From positions 1 through 26,000 of the IMG/VR virus record IMGVR_UViG_3300031521_000321: DNA of 26,000 nucleotides, one strand, 5' to 3'. Origin of the DNA: a virus. Shown in pieces: positions 1 through 5,139 of this stretch. A model generated the notes under the pieces. It did no database searches, was not told where the DNA came from, and saw only the letters and a list, made by a program, of their open reading frames with translations. How positions within the stretch are numbered: the stretch's first letter is position 1; the number at the start of each line of letters is the position of its first letter. The translations under genes and the position numbers were made by a program.

Positions 1-1
1 A

Positions 2-175
2 GAATTGGCAAAAAGAATAGGTTTAAGCACGAGTCATGTTAATAGAATGGAAAGGAAAGTAAAAGGTTATAGAGCATCTTATAGCACAATAAAGCTTTTG
101 GCTGAAGAATTGGAAACTTGCCCGATAAAAGTTTTTATATTTTTTTCAGATATTGATTGTAGTTTTTTTAAATAA
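2..175 (+). CDS. XRE-type regulator, C-terminal part (truncated by window edge)
   Basis: An open frame enters from the left edge and stops with TAA at 173-175, giving 57 residues. It begins ELAKRIGLSTSHVNRMERK, which has the spacing of a helix-turn-helix (LAKRIGLS, turn, SHVNRMER) as in Cro/CI-type XRE proteins, followed by a helix IKLLAEELE and a short hydrophobic tail ending SFFK. The start and most of the first helix lie outside the window, so full length is unknown. It lies 86 bases ahead of a second XRE gene on the same strand, suggesting a regulator pair of a phage or plasmid immunity region. Which promoter it controls cannot be seen. The frame is short, so a chance ORF is not fully excluded, but the helix-turn-helix pattern supports it. 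Confidence 0.6.
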   Translation, partial: ELAKRIGLSTSHVNRMERKVKGYRASYSTIKLLAEELETCPIKVFIFFSDIDCSFFK

Positions 176-201
176 ATAACGTTTTTAACTACAAAAACAG
201 G

Positions 202-230
202 TTGAATAATTACATATAGTATGTTATATT
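202..230 (+). promoter_or_regulatory. Sigma-A-type promoter for the 262-594 regulator
   Basis: TTGAAT (202-207) and TATATT (225-230) are separated by 17 bases, close to the consensus. They sit 31 bases upstream of the regulator start, whose ribosome binding site AGGGGCGG lies at 249-256. Recognised by pattern only. Confidence 0.65.
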
Positions 231-261
231 GTTAATAATGAATAAATAAGGGGCGGTAAAA

Positions 262-594
262 ATGAAAAGATTAAAATATATGAGAAAACAATATAAAATG
301 TCAAGGGATGAATTAGCACTTAAACTTGGTGTTAGTTACTCAACTGTTGCAGCTTTTGAACAATGTGTTCGTGATCCAAGTGTAGAAACTTTGATTAAAT
401 TAGCTAATATGTTTGAATGCTCCATAGATTACTTAGTAGGGAATGACTATCAGTTTAAAGATGTTATTAGCACAAAGGAAGTTAAAAAAGAAAATAGCAT
501 TGAGGATACAATCGAGAGTTTCGTTAAGGATTTAAAGAAACAGATTAGAGAAGAAGTTAAAAAAGAAGTGAGTTTACAAGTAAAAGGTAAATAA
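262..594 (+). CDS. XRE-family transcriptional regulator (repressor-like)
   Basis: This 110-residue protein starts with a compact HTH_3 (Cro/CI-like) domain over about residues 5-60: MSRDELALKLGVSYSTVAAF is the helix-turn-helix, followed by DPSVETLIKLANMFECSIDYLVG, the typical end of the domain. The remainder (about 65-110) is charged and probably helical, rich in Lys and Glu, without the peptidase or dimerisation domain of full-length LexA/CI repressors. It likely binds operator DNA as a dimer and represses phage or plasmid genes. An Asp-Tyr-Leu-Val-Gly ending is common in SinR/ImmR-like proteins. It has its own promoter and a terminator directly behind, so it is a single-gene unit. Start chosen because of the strong ribosome binding site six bases upstream. 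Family assignment is firm; the regulated target is not known. Confidence 0.88.
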   Translation: MKRLKYMRKQYKMSRDELALKLGVSYSTVAAFEQCVRDPSVETLIKLANMFECSIDYLVGNDYQFKDVISTKEVKKENSIEDTIESFVKDLKKQIREEVKKEVSLQVKGK

Positions 595-601
595 TAATTT
601 C

Positions 602-632
602 TAGCACTGCAATTATGTGGTGCTATTTTTTT
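602..632 (+). terminator. Rho-independent terminator after the XRE gene
   Basis: TAGCAC (602-607) pairs with GTGCTA (620-625) and is followed by seven T residues. It ends the transcript of the upstream regulator. Confidence 0.7.
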
Positions 633-635
633 GTT

Positions 636-673
636 TGTGGATAACTTTCAAAAATTATGTTTACTTATCCACA
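636..673. other. Inverted pair of DnaA boxes, candidate replication origin
   Basis: TGTGGATAA (636-644) and TTATCCACA (665-673) are both perfect copies of the 9-bp DnaA box and face each other with 20 bases between them. An A-rich stretch follows (about 696-720) and could be an unwinding element. Plasmids and phage-plasmids often place DnaA boxes at their origin. No replication initiator gene is in the window, so origin function is inferred. The stretch from 633 to 1735 contains no credible protein gene. Confidence 0.5.
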
Positions 674-688
674 ATTTTAAGTTAAAAT
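660..688 (+). promoter_or_regulatory. Candidate promoter of a small RNA
   Basis: TTTACT (660-665) and TAAAAT (683-688) are 17 bases apart. The same TTTACT -35 element occurs in the promoters proposed at 10807-10812 and 24275-24280 (minus strand). The -35 overlaps the second DnaA box by one base. The predicted start is near 695. Confidence 0.4.
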
Positions 689-694
689 GTAACC

Positions 695-894
695 ATAGTA
701 AAAAATAAAAAAAATAAAAGTCCTTTCTACACCGATTAAGAATCCCCATTCTTAAAAGGCTAGGAACTTAAATGGTACTGAAATACCAAGAAAGTAACGA
801 AAGAACTTATTTCTAGGCTTATTATAACAAATAGTAGGCTCCGTGTAAATAAGAATTTAGTAACTTTATTGGTATAACCAGTAAAGTTTTTTTT
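695..894 (+). ncRNA. Candidate ~200-nt structured small RNA
   Basis: Between a candidate promoter and a strong terminator lies a stretch with no convincing ORF but several local helices: TTAAGAAT (736-743) with ATTCTTAA (748-755) around a CCCC loop; CTAGGAA (760-766) with TTTCTAG (810-816, one G-U pair) enclosing TGGTA (773-777) with TACCA (784-788); and TACAC (728-732) with GTGTA (843-847), which would bracket them. I do not recognise a known family. It could be a replication-control or regulatory RNA of the replicon, or a leader cut short by its terminator. It is next to the DnaA boxes, which favours a role in replication control, but that is inference. Confidence 0.42.
863..894 (+). terminator. 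Strong intrinsic terminator
   Basis: ACTTTATTGGT (863-873) pairs over 11 bp (one G-U) with ACCAGTAAAGT (877-887) around a 3-base loop, followed by a run of eight T residues (887-894). It reads on the plus strand and closes the candidate small RNA. Confidence 0.85.
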
Positions 895-921
895 GTTTTG
901 TAAATTACTTTTTGGGGAAAT

Positions 922-949
922 AAAAAGAAGGCTACTGCAAATAGCCTTC
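922..949 (-). terminator. Intrinsic terminator facing the plus-strand one
   Basis: GAAGGCTA (927-934) and TAGCCTTC (942-949) form a perfect 8-bp stem; on the minus strand it is followed by TTTTT (922-926). It would stop a minus-strand transcript coming from the 950-1100 region, where no good gene is seen. Together with 863-894 it makes a convergent pair. Confidence 0.65.
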
Positions 950-988
950 AAATTCAAAAAACTTAATATAAAATTATCGTTCTTATAT

Positions 989-1058
989 ACTTCCATTAAA
1001 AAATGGTTTTCTTAACTTCACAAATTAAGTTTATCATAGTTTTTTAAAAAATGGAAGT
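989..1058. repeat. Inverted repeat ahead of the large RNA
   Basis: ACTTCCATT (989-997) and AATGGAAGT (1050-1058) are perfect inverted copies 52 bases apart. The left copy also forms a small hairpin of its own (CCATT with AATGG, 993-1006). Between them lies a weak promoter candidate for the plus strand (TTCTTA 1009-1014, TATCAT 1032-1037, 17-base spacing). Role unknown; it may be a regulatory site or part of a longer RNA fold. Confidence 0.4.
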
Positions 1059-1064
1059 GCATAG

Positions 1065-1710
1065 GTTTAGTTTCTTGCTAAATTTTTTAAGCGAATGAGG
1101 ATTTCCCTTGGTGGAATGACAGTACAAATATACGTTTAAATATGAGAAGAATATACAATTGTTTAAAGGGATGATAATTTTATTTTAGGTATTTGCAGTT
1201 CGTGCATCAACTAAGGTGTATAGTAGGACGAGCCATACAACTACTTAAAATAAGAAGAAAGATCATTCCCTTATGATCGTTGCAAAGTAGATTGAAATAC
1301 ATCTAAAGGGGCAGTAATTATTCATGGGATAACCATGTCTAAAACTCATTTCACTACTTACGAGGGTTACTGTGGTGATGTCAGCCATGAATTGGACAGG
1401 GATAACAGGATAAATGGAACTTCTGACCTTGATTAACTATCAAGGGGCATTTAAACCATCAAAAGGCGAGGGCAGAATGTAGCTTATATATGGGTTTATT
1501 ATGAATAAGTAGTGTATTAATGGGGGCATATGAAGACTCAAAGGCTTATATTATAATTCGGTCTAGTATTAAGTATGCTTTTTGTGTGCTTGATGCTAGG
1601 CTGAATTATATCCAAAAACAATCAGATCTAAAGGCTTATATGGTTTATTATATGATCTAGTGGTTAAAATATACTATAGGTATATACATTAAAATTAAGC
1701 AAAAAGAACC
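1065..1710 (+). ncRNA. Candidate large ornate non-coding RNA (ROOL/GOLLD-like in character)
   Basis: About 640 nt without a credible ORF but dense in helices. The two ends pair: TTGCTAAATTTT (1075-1086) with AAAATTAAGCAA (1691-1702), 11 of 12 pairs. Inside are TTTGCA/TGCAAA (1192-1197 with 1281-1286), GATCAT/ATGATC (1261-1266, 1273-1278), GCAGTAA/TTACTGT (1311-1317, 1367-1373) enclosing CATGG/CCATG (1323-1327, 1333-1337), TTCTG/CAGAA (1421-1425, 1473-1477) enclosing CCTTGAT/ATCAAGG (1427-1433, 1439-1445), and a 27-bp helix 1552-1578 with 1584-1610 that has seven G-U pairs and no mismatch. G-U pairs become A-C clashes on the other strand, so the RNA reads from the plus strand. The motif GCTTATAT recurs at 1482, 1543 and 1633. 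Size and phage-plasmid setting recall ROOL and GOLLD RNAs; I cannot confirm class membership without a covariance model. Exact ends are estimates. Confidence 0.6.
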
Positions 1711-1727
1711 TAAAATAAATTAGGTTC
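1701..1727 (-). terminator. Terminator of the partition/RHH operon
   Basis: GAACCTAA (1706-1713) pairs with TTAGGTTC (1720-1727); on the minus strand the stem is followed by TTTTTGC. It lies just behind the stop of the 1736-1954 gene. On the plus strand it lacks a T run, so it is not an obvious end for the large RNA. Confidence 0.75.
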
Positions 1728-1735
1728 CTCAAATA

Positions 1736-1954
1736 TCAAGATTCTTTTATAAAATCATTAAGGTACTTATTCAAAGCTAGCCAACGAATAAAATTTGAAG
1801 TGTCTCTTCCTTGGGTTTTTGCTAACTGTTCTATCATATATTTTTCATCTTCCGTAACTCTAATCTGAATTGTTTTACTTCTATAAGAATCATATTGCTT
1901 GTCCGTTTTTTGTCCTAAAAATCTTTTTATAATTTCTTTTATATCCTCAAACAT
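1736..1954 (-). CDS. Small ribbon-helix-helix DNA-binding protein
   Basis: 72 residues. The core from about residue 28 to 68 (KTIQIRVTEDEKYMIEQLA, then GRDTSNFIRWLALNKYL) fits the ribbon-helix-helix pattern: a beta-strand of alternating residues (IQIRV), a helix beginning TEDEKYMI, then a second helix starting at the Ser-Asn-Phe-Ile turn. Such proteins act as dimers on palindromic operators, in plasmids as copy-number, partition or MobC-like relaxosome factors. It is the last gene of the minus-strand group that begins with parA; a terminator follows. A 20-bp palindrome at 2020-2039, 65 bases upstream, is a likely operator. The ATG is preceded by GGGGGAG at a rather long 12-base spacing, but an in-frame stop just upstream leaves no other start. 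Whether it is MobC-like or an orphan regulator cannot be told; no relaxase is in view. Confidence 0.75.
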   Translation of the reverse strand: MFEDIKEIIKRFLGQKTDKQYDSYRSKTIQIRVTEDEKYMIEQLAKTQGRDTSNFIRWLALNKYLNDFIKES

Positions 1955-2019
1955 ATTTTACAACCACTCCCCCACTTCTCTTTAAAAATAAATAACCTCC
2001 AAAAGAGAATAGATACAAG

Positions 2020-2039
2020 TACAGTGTACGTACATTGTA
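2020..2039. promoter_or_regulatory. 20-bp near-perfect palindrome, candidate RHH operator
   Basis: TACAGTGTACGTACATTGTA is symmetric about 2029/2030 apart from one base pair per arm; a further half-site TACAAGTAC begins at 2014. It lies between the 52-aa gene and the 72-aa RHH gene. An outer inverted repeat, GAATAGA (2007-2013) and TCTATTC (2047-2053), encloses it, so an RNA hairpin is also possible. Operator function is inferred from symmetry and neighbours. Confidence 0.5.
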
Positions 2040-2048
2040 GCACTCTTT

Positions 2049-2207
2049 CTATTCATCTTTGGTATTAAGTGTTGGCAATGGTGACAAACCCCTTAAAATG
2101 TCTTTTATGTGTGCTGCTGCATTAGAATATTTATTAAGTTCACTATATAATACAACATCGTCTATTTTCTTTTCATTGAACTCAAGTACAATTCGTAGTC
2201 TACTCAA
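2049..2207 (-). CDS. Small RHH-like plasmid protein (52 aa, TTG start)
   Basis: The longer open frame starts at 2303, but the credible start is TTG at 2205-2207, eight bases behind AGGAG (2216-2220); an N-terminal extension would run through a region holding a terminator and read as unlikely membrane sequence. The 52-residue product begins MSRLRIVLEFNEKKIDDVVL and continues YSELNKYSNAAAHIKDILRG. A basic beta-strand (RLRIVLEF) followed by two helices, the second beginning near AAAHIKDIL, suggests a minimal ribbon-helix-helix fold as seen in small plasmid-encoded proteins next to partition genes. It is separated from the upstream parB-like gene by a terminator (2271-2299), so it may have its own promoter. 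Exact function is unknown; a DNA-binding role in replication or partition control is inferred. Confidence 0.62.
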   Translation of the reverse strand: MSRLRIVLEFNEKKIDDVVLYSELNKYSNAAAHIKDILRGLSPLPTLNTKDE

Positions 2208-2270
2208 TACATTGTCTCCTTTTTTATTACTATGGTTTATATGTATGCAAAAGGAATATATTATATAACT

Positions 2271-2299
2271 AAAAAATACCCCATAATTAATATGAGGTA
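2271..2299 (-). terminator. Terminator behind the parB-like gene
   Basis: TACCCCAT (2277-2284) with ATGAGGTA (2292-2299) gives an 8-bp stem (one G-U on the minus strand), followed on that strand by TTTTTT (2271-2276). It ends just after the stop codon at 2306-2308. Confidence 0.7.
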
Positions 2300-2305
2300 A
2301 CAATT

Positions 2306-2599
2306 TTAATCTTCAAATTCTATGTTTTCTAAGCAATGATCTATCATTAAGTTTATCAATTCATTCCTAGAGTAATTTGTTTTCTTACAGATCTTATCCA
2401 AATCCTTTTTCTTTGTGTTAGTAGTGTAAAATGGAAATGATGTCTTTCCCTCTTTATCTTCCTGTTTTTTACCTATCTTAAATTTTTTAATATCAGTTTC
2501 TTTAATTGAAGTTTCGGCTTCAGCTTTAATATTAGGTTCTGATATTAGAGTTACATTTTCATTTTTAATATTATTTTTTATTTTATCTTTTAAATTCAT
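2306..2599 (-). CDS. ParB-type centromere-binding protein (RHH, ParA partner)
   Basis: 97 residues with two parts: a charged, disordered N-terminal arm (about 1-50, rich in Lys, Glu and Asn) and a C-terminal segment TSFPFYTTNTKKKDLDKICK followed by NYSRNELINLMIDHCLENI, which fits a ribbon-helix-helix fold. This arm-plus-RHH plan is that of small ParB analogues such as ParG or omega, in which the arm stimulates the ParA ATPase and the RHH dimer binds centromere repeats. It follows parA by 53 bases on the same strand, which strongly supports this role. Candidate binding repeats lie directly upstream (2621-2654) and upstream of parA (3503-3536). A GGGGG ribosome site sits unusually far (13 bases) from the ATG. 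Function is inferred from fold and context; the sequence is not closely recognised. Confidence 0.7.
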   Translation of the reverse strand: MNLKDKIKNNIKNENVTLISEPNIKAEAETSIKETDIKKFKIGKKQEDKEGKTSFPFYTTNTKKKDLDKICKKTNYSRNELINLMIDHCLENIEFED

Positions 2600-2620
2600 A
2601 TTGTATTTTAATACCCCCTG

Positions 2621-2654
2621 TTAGTATTTAATATTAATACTAGATACTAATATT
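2621..2654. repeat. 13-bp-period repeat cluster between parA and parB-like gene
   Basis: Three related octamers start exactly 13 bases apart: TTAGTATT (2621), TTAATACT (2634) and CTAATATT (2647). Read on the minus strand they match the A(G/A)TATTAA repeats upstream of parA. The first two also form the imperfect palindrome AGTATTTAATATTAATACT (2623-2641). Likely operator or centromere sites for the RHH protein. Confidence 0.5.
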
Positions 2655-3405
2655 ATTTTAATTTTGATAATATTTCATAGTATAGGTTTTCGTATGGCTC
2701 CGCATATTTACTGTTATATTCCTGTATTGTCTTATTATCTGCCACCGCTTCTTTATATTTGATACTATTATAAACAATGCTAGTAAATAAATCTTCTTCA
2801 AATTGTTCTGAAACTACCTCACTTATTTGCTTAGAAAAAGAAGTCTTTCTGTCAAAATTATTTCTTAAAACACCTAGTAATTTAATATTATTATTTAGTC
2901 CATTTTCTTTGATGTTATTTACAAGATTTGAAACCAAATTTAAACCTTGTAATGCAGACGTACTGTTATCTATAACCTCTATATAATGGCTGCTCATAGA
3001 TAAAGCATTAGTTGTGCATATACCTAAAAAAGGCGAATTATCAATTATAATCAAATCAAAATAATTATTAAAATTAGAGAATTTATTTTTTAAAATAGTT
3101 TCTCTAGTCATTTTATTATGTAATTCACTTTCTAAAATTGCGGATTCGATTGTATTTGGAATTATGCTTATAAAGTCATTGTATTTAACTATGCAATCCT
3201 CAACTTTTATCTTTGAATTTGAATATAAATCATACAACGTGTACTTGTGGTCCACATCTAAAATTTGTGACAAATTAGATTGTGAATCATTGTCTATAAG
3301 AAGTACTTTGTGGCCAAACTTTGCGAATTGCCCCGCTATGTTTAATGTAGATGTTGTTTTGCCTACTCCACCTTTGACATTTATTATAGATATTATATTA
3401 GACAT
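2653..3405 (-). CDS. parA: ParA/Soj-family partition ATPase
   Basis: 250 residues, usual length for a small (type Ib) ParA without an N-terminal regulatory domain. The deviant Walker A motif KGGVGKTT is at residues 11-18, with the signature Lys11; Walker A' region IDNDSQSNLS is at 37-46 (Ser replaces the common Pro); Walker B FDLIIID is at 116-122. It would bind ATP, dimerise, coat the nucleoid non-specifically and, with a ParB-type partner bound to parS repeats, distribute plasmid copies at division. Its partner is very probably the RHH protein directly downstream. It has a good promoter (3446-3474) and repeat clusters at both ends. ParA next to phage lysis genes, where an integrase is expected, indicates that the prophage is carried as a plasmid. 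Homologues also act in chromosome segregation, but the short form and RHH partner fit a plasmid. Confidence 0.92.
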   Translation of the reverse strand: MSNIISIINVKGGVGKTTSTLNIAGQFAKFGHKVLLIDNDSQSNLSQILDVDHKYTLYDLYSNSKIKVEDCIVKYNDFISIIPNTIESAILESELHNKMTRETILKNKFSNFNNYFDLIIIDNSPFLGICTTNALSMSSHYIEVIDNSTSALQGLNLVSNLVNNIKENGLNNNIKLLGVLRNNFDRKTSFSKQISEVVSEQFEEDLFTSIVYNSIKYKEAVADNKTIQEYNSKYAEPYENLYYEILSKLK

Positions 3406-3445
3406 AAATATTAAATCCCCCTTTTATACATTGCTATTTTATACA

Positions 3446-3474
3446 AATATAACATATTAATTTATAATTGTAAA
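3446..3474 (-). promoter_or_regulatory. parA promoter
   Basis: On the minus strand TTTACA (3469-3474) and TATATT (3446-3451) are 17 bases apart, 40 bases ahead of the parA start. The repeat cluster 3503-3536 lies about 30 bases further upstream, which fits a centromere placed before the operon. Confidence 0.65.
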
Positions 3475-3502
3475 TGTGAAATCAATATGAAATGCAAATA
3501 CA

Positions 3503-3536
3503 AGTATTAATATATAGTATTAACACTTAATATTAA
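3503..3536. repeat. 13-bp-period repeats upstream of parA, candidate parS/parC
   Basis: AGTATTAA (3503-3510), AGTATTAA (3516-3523) and AATATTAA (3529-3536) start exactly 13 bases apart. The same octamer family with the same period occurs at 2621-2654. Evenly phased short repeats beside a parA-RHH pair are the usual form of a centromere in this partition type. Both flanks are AT-rich, so some chance similarity must be allowed. Confidence 0.55.
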
Positions 3537-3546
3537 TTTTATTCAA

Positions 3547-3575
3547 TAAAAAACACCTCTTAATTCAAGAAGTGT
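3547..3575 (-). terminator. Terminator behind the small membrane protein gene
   Basis: ACACCTCTT (3553-3561) and AAGAAGTGT (3567-3575) pair fully on the minus strand (one G-U), followed there by TTTTTT (3547-3552). Confidence 0.7.
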
Positions 3576-3584
3576 CTTTAGATA

Positions 3585-3794
3585 CTATTTGTTTTTCTTT
3601 TCTTCATCATATTTTTTAGCTAAATACATACTTCCTTTTGCATCTGTGATCCCACTTGCTATTCCGCCCCAAATTGCAAACCATATTGCACTAAAAACTA
3701 TGCCTAAAAAAACACTAAATATATTAGCACCAAATGTGCTCAAAGCAAAAATCCAAATAACGATAAAACCACCAATAAATATACCTAACTTCAT
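3585..3794 (-). CDS. Small membrane protein of unknown function
   Basis: The start is ATG at 3792-3794, six bases behind GGGGGG, which gives 69 residues; the longer frame to 3851 has no ribosome site. Residues 1-25 (MKLGIFIGGFIVIWIFALST) and about 28-48 (FSVFLGIVFSAIWFAIWGGI) are two hydrophobic, Gly- and Trp-containing segments that should span the membrane as a hairpin. The tail, KGSMYLAKKYDEEKKNK, is strongly basic and charged and probably cytoplasmic. It stands alone between the lysis/fibre operon and parA with its own terminator. I do not recognise a family. Superinfection exclusion, a small toxin or a phage accessory membrane protein are all possible; nothing in the sequence decides. 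Confidence 0.65.
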   Translation of the reverse strand: MKLGIFIGGFIVIWIFALSTFGANIFSVFLGIVFSAIWFAIWGGIASGITDAKGSMYLAKKYDEEKKNK

Positions 3795-3893
3795 AAGATC
3801 CCCCCCTAAATATTTATACCTTAATTGTATATTATTTTCATGTTTTGTCAATAAAATCTATTTTTGTGATAAAACAAATATATTTTCAGGCAA

Positions 3894-3921
3894 CAAAAAA
3901 AGCACCCCATCCAAGTAGTAC
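3894..3921 (-). terminator. Weak second terminator-like hairpin
   Basis: GCAC (3902-3905) with GTAC (3918-3921) plus flanking A/T pairs makes a short stem, followed on the minus strand by eight T residues (3894-3901). It could back up the 4028-4056 terminator. The 3852-4128 stretch otherwise shows nothing but AT-rich DNA. Confidence 0.35.
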
Positions 3922-4027
3922 TTTCCTCTGATTAATATTTAATTATACATATCAATTCAATAATCCTTTGAACTGTAATTATATTATATCATATTAAAAT
4001 AGTTTGTAAATTATATTTTTACACAAC

Positions 4028-4056
4028 AAAAAAAGCATGAGATTTTACTCCCATGC
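4028..4056 (-). terminator. Terminator of the lysis/tail-fibre operon
   Basis: GCATGAGA (4035-4042) pairs with TCCCATGC (4049-4056) over 8 bp, and on the minus strand TTTTTTT (4028-4034) follows. It lies about 75 bases behind the tail fibre stop. Confidence 0.8.
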
Positions 4057-4128
4057 CTTTAATACTCTTGCTATTTAGTTTTATTATTATTTTGAAATAC
4101 TTTTTTATATTAAATTGTAAATATATAT

Positions 4129-5124
4129 TTATGGCTTTAATCCTATTGCTTGCCAATCTACACTTTCTCCAGTGGAACCACCTCCATCAAAAGCCTTCGT
4201 TAATGCAATAGACGATACTGTCCTTGTTCCTGTTTGAGTAACTCTAAATCCAGACGATGCAGCCCCACTACCCATCATAGCCACAAAAGAATATGTCGTG
4301 TCTTTAAACGGAACTGGGAAAGTTATAGTTGGTGAACTTGAACCACTACCGCCACGCCCCCATTGTATACGTATAGTTCCAATGTCTATATATTTAGAAG
4401 AACTCACATCTGTAATTGGGACAACTGTCACCCATGAACCTTTTTCTTTTCTCCATAGAATTTGGGTTATTGTAGTTGCTCCAACTAATACTATAGCGCT
4501 AGCACTAGTATAAGATTGAAACTTACTCCATGTTGTACCATCATAATAACAAATATCATTTAATGAGCAACCATTAGGCAACCCATTACTTGGAACTACA
4601 ACAAATATATAATATCCAGTAATAGTTGGTTTAGTTGATGCTGCTGTCATTACAGAAGTTATTGTAGGATTAGTTATAGTCCTTTTTTGACAAGTAACTG
4701 AATAGCTTGCGCCTTGTGAATTTATTAGGTATGTAGCTTGTCCACCATCTACTATCGCATTAGTTAATGTTGTTCCTCCAATATAAGTAACCCCACTTGA
4801 TACTCCGCCATTTGCATTTGTTACTATGCAATATTTATTTACATATGTTGTTCCTACTACACTAATAAGAGTTATTAATGAACTCCACTCGTCACAATAA
4901 AACACATCTGTGCTAGATACCCATTTAGCGGTTGCTTTTGTTGCATCTACGCAAGAATAAGTTGTGCCACTAAATATCCACGTGCTACCAATACTATACC
5001 CTTTGCTTAAATCATCTATTGATGTTGGCGCTTTTGTTGCAGTAAGATTATTTTTTATTCCTGTGCTTGATCCCATGTTATCTGTTGCTTTTTTTGATAA
5101 TATCCATGCTTCTTCGCCTTTCAT
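4129..5124 (-). CDS. Phage tail fibre / receptor-binding protein
   Basis: 331 residues, rich in Ser, Thr, Gly and Val, typical of trimeric beta-structured fibres. The N-terminal third has short repeats of fibre linker type (ATKAPTSIDDLSKGYSIGS, then STWIFSGTTYSCVDATKATA). The C-terminal ~85 residues carry IRIQWGRGGSG, then TITFPVPFKDTTYSF and finally VDWQAIGLKP, matching the receptor-binding tip of gp53-like fibre C-termini (the Ile-Gln-Trp-Gly start and Trp-x-Ala-Ile-Gly end are characteristic). It probably contacts the host surface. It is the last gene of the lysis operon, behind the endolysin, a less usual place for a fibre gene, so it may be a later gain. The start has GGAG seven bases upstream. 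Fibre identity is fairly sure; its receptor cannot be inferred. Confidence 0.78.
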   Translation of the reverse strand: MKGEEAWILSKKATDNMGSSTGIKNNLTATKAPTSIDDLSKGYSIGSTWIFSGTTYSCVDATKATAKWVSSTDVFYCDEWSSLITLISVVGTTYVNKYCIVTNANGGVSSGVTYIGGTTLTNAIVDGGQATYLINSQGASYSVTCQKRTITNPTITSVMTAASTKPTITGYYIFVVVPSNGLPNGCSLNDICYYDGTTWSKFQSYTSASAIVLVGATTITQILWRKEKGSWVTVVPITDVSSSKYIDIGTIRIQWGRGGSGSSSPTITFPVPFKDTTYSFVAMMGSGAASSGFRVTQTGTRTVSSIALTKAFDGGGSTGESVDWQAIGLKP

Positions 5125-5139
5125 TTAATCACTCCTTTT

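Noticed and set aside
760-996. 78-aa minus-strand ORF in the left gap
   Set aside because: It runs through two strong terminators and a structured region, has no ribosome site, and its product looks like random AT-rich translation.
1396-1414. AGGGATAACAGG, resembling the I-SceI site and part of 23S rRNA
   Set aside because: The match to the homing site is imperfect, no endonuclease gene or intron features are near, and no other rRNA sequence surrounds it; most likely coincidence.
1065-1710. Group I or group II intron or CRISPR array in the structured gap
   Set aside because: No reverse transcriptase, maturase or homing ORF, no domain V-like element recognised, and the repeats are too few and irregular for CRISPR.
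2208-2303. N-terminal extension of the 52-aa RHH-like protein
   Set aside because: The extension overlaps a terminator and promoter-like sequence, while a strong ribosome site supports the TTG start at 2207.
3164-3460. 98-aa plus-strand ORF opposite parA
   Set aside because: Antisense to the conserved Walker A region of parA; no own start signal.
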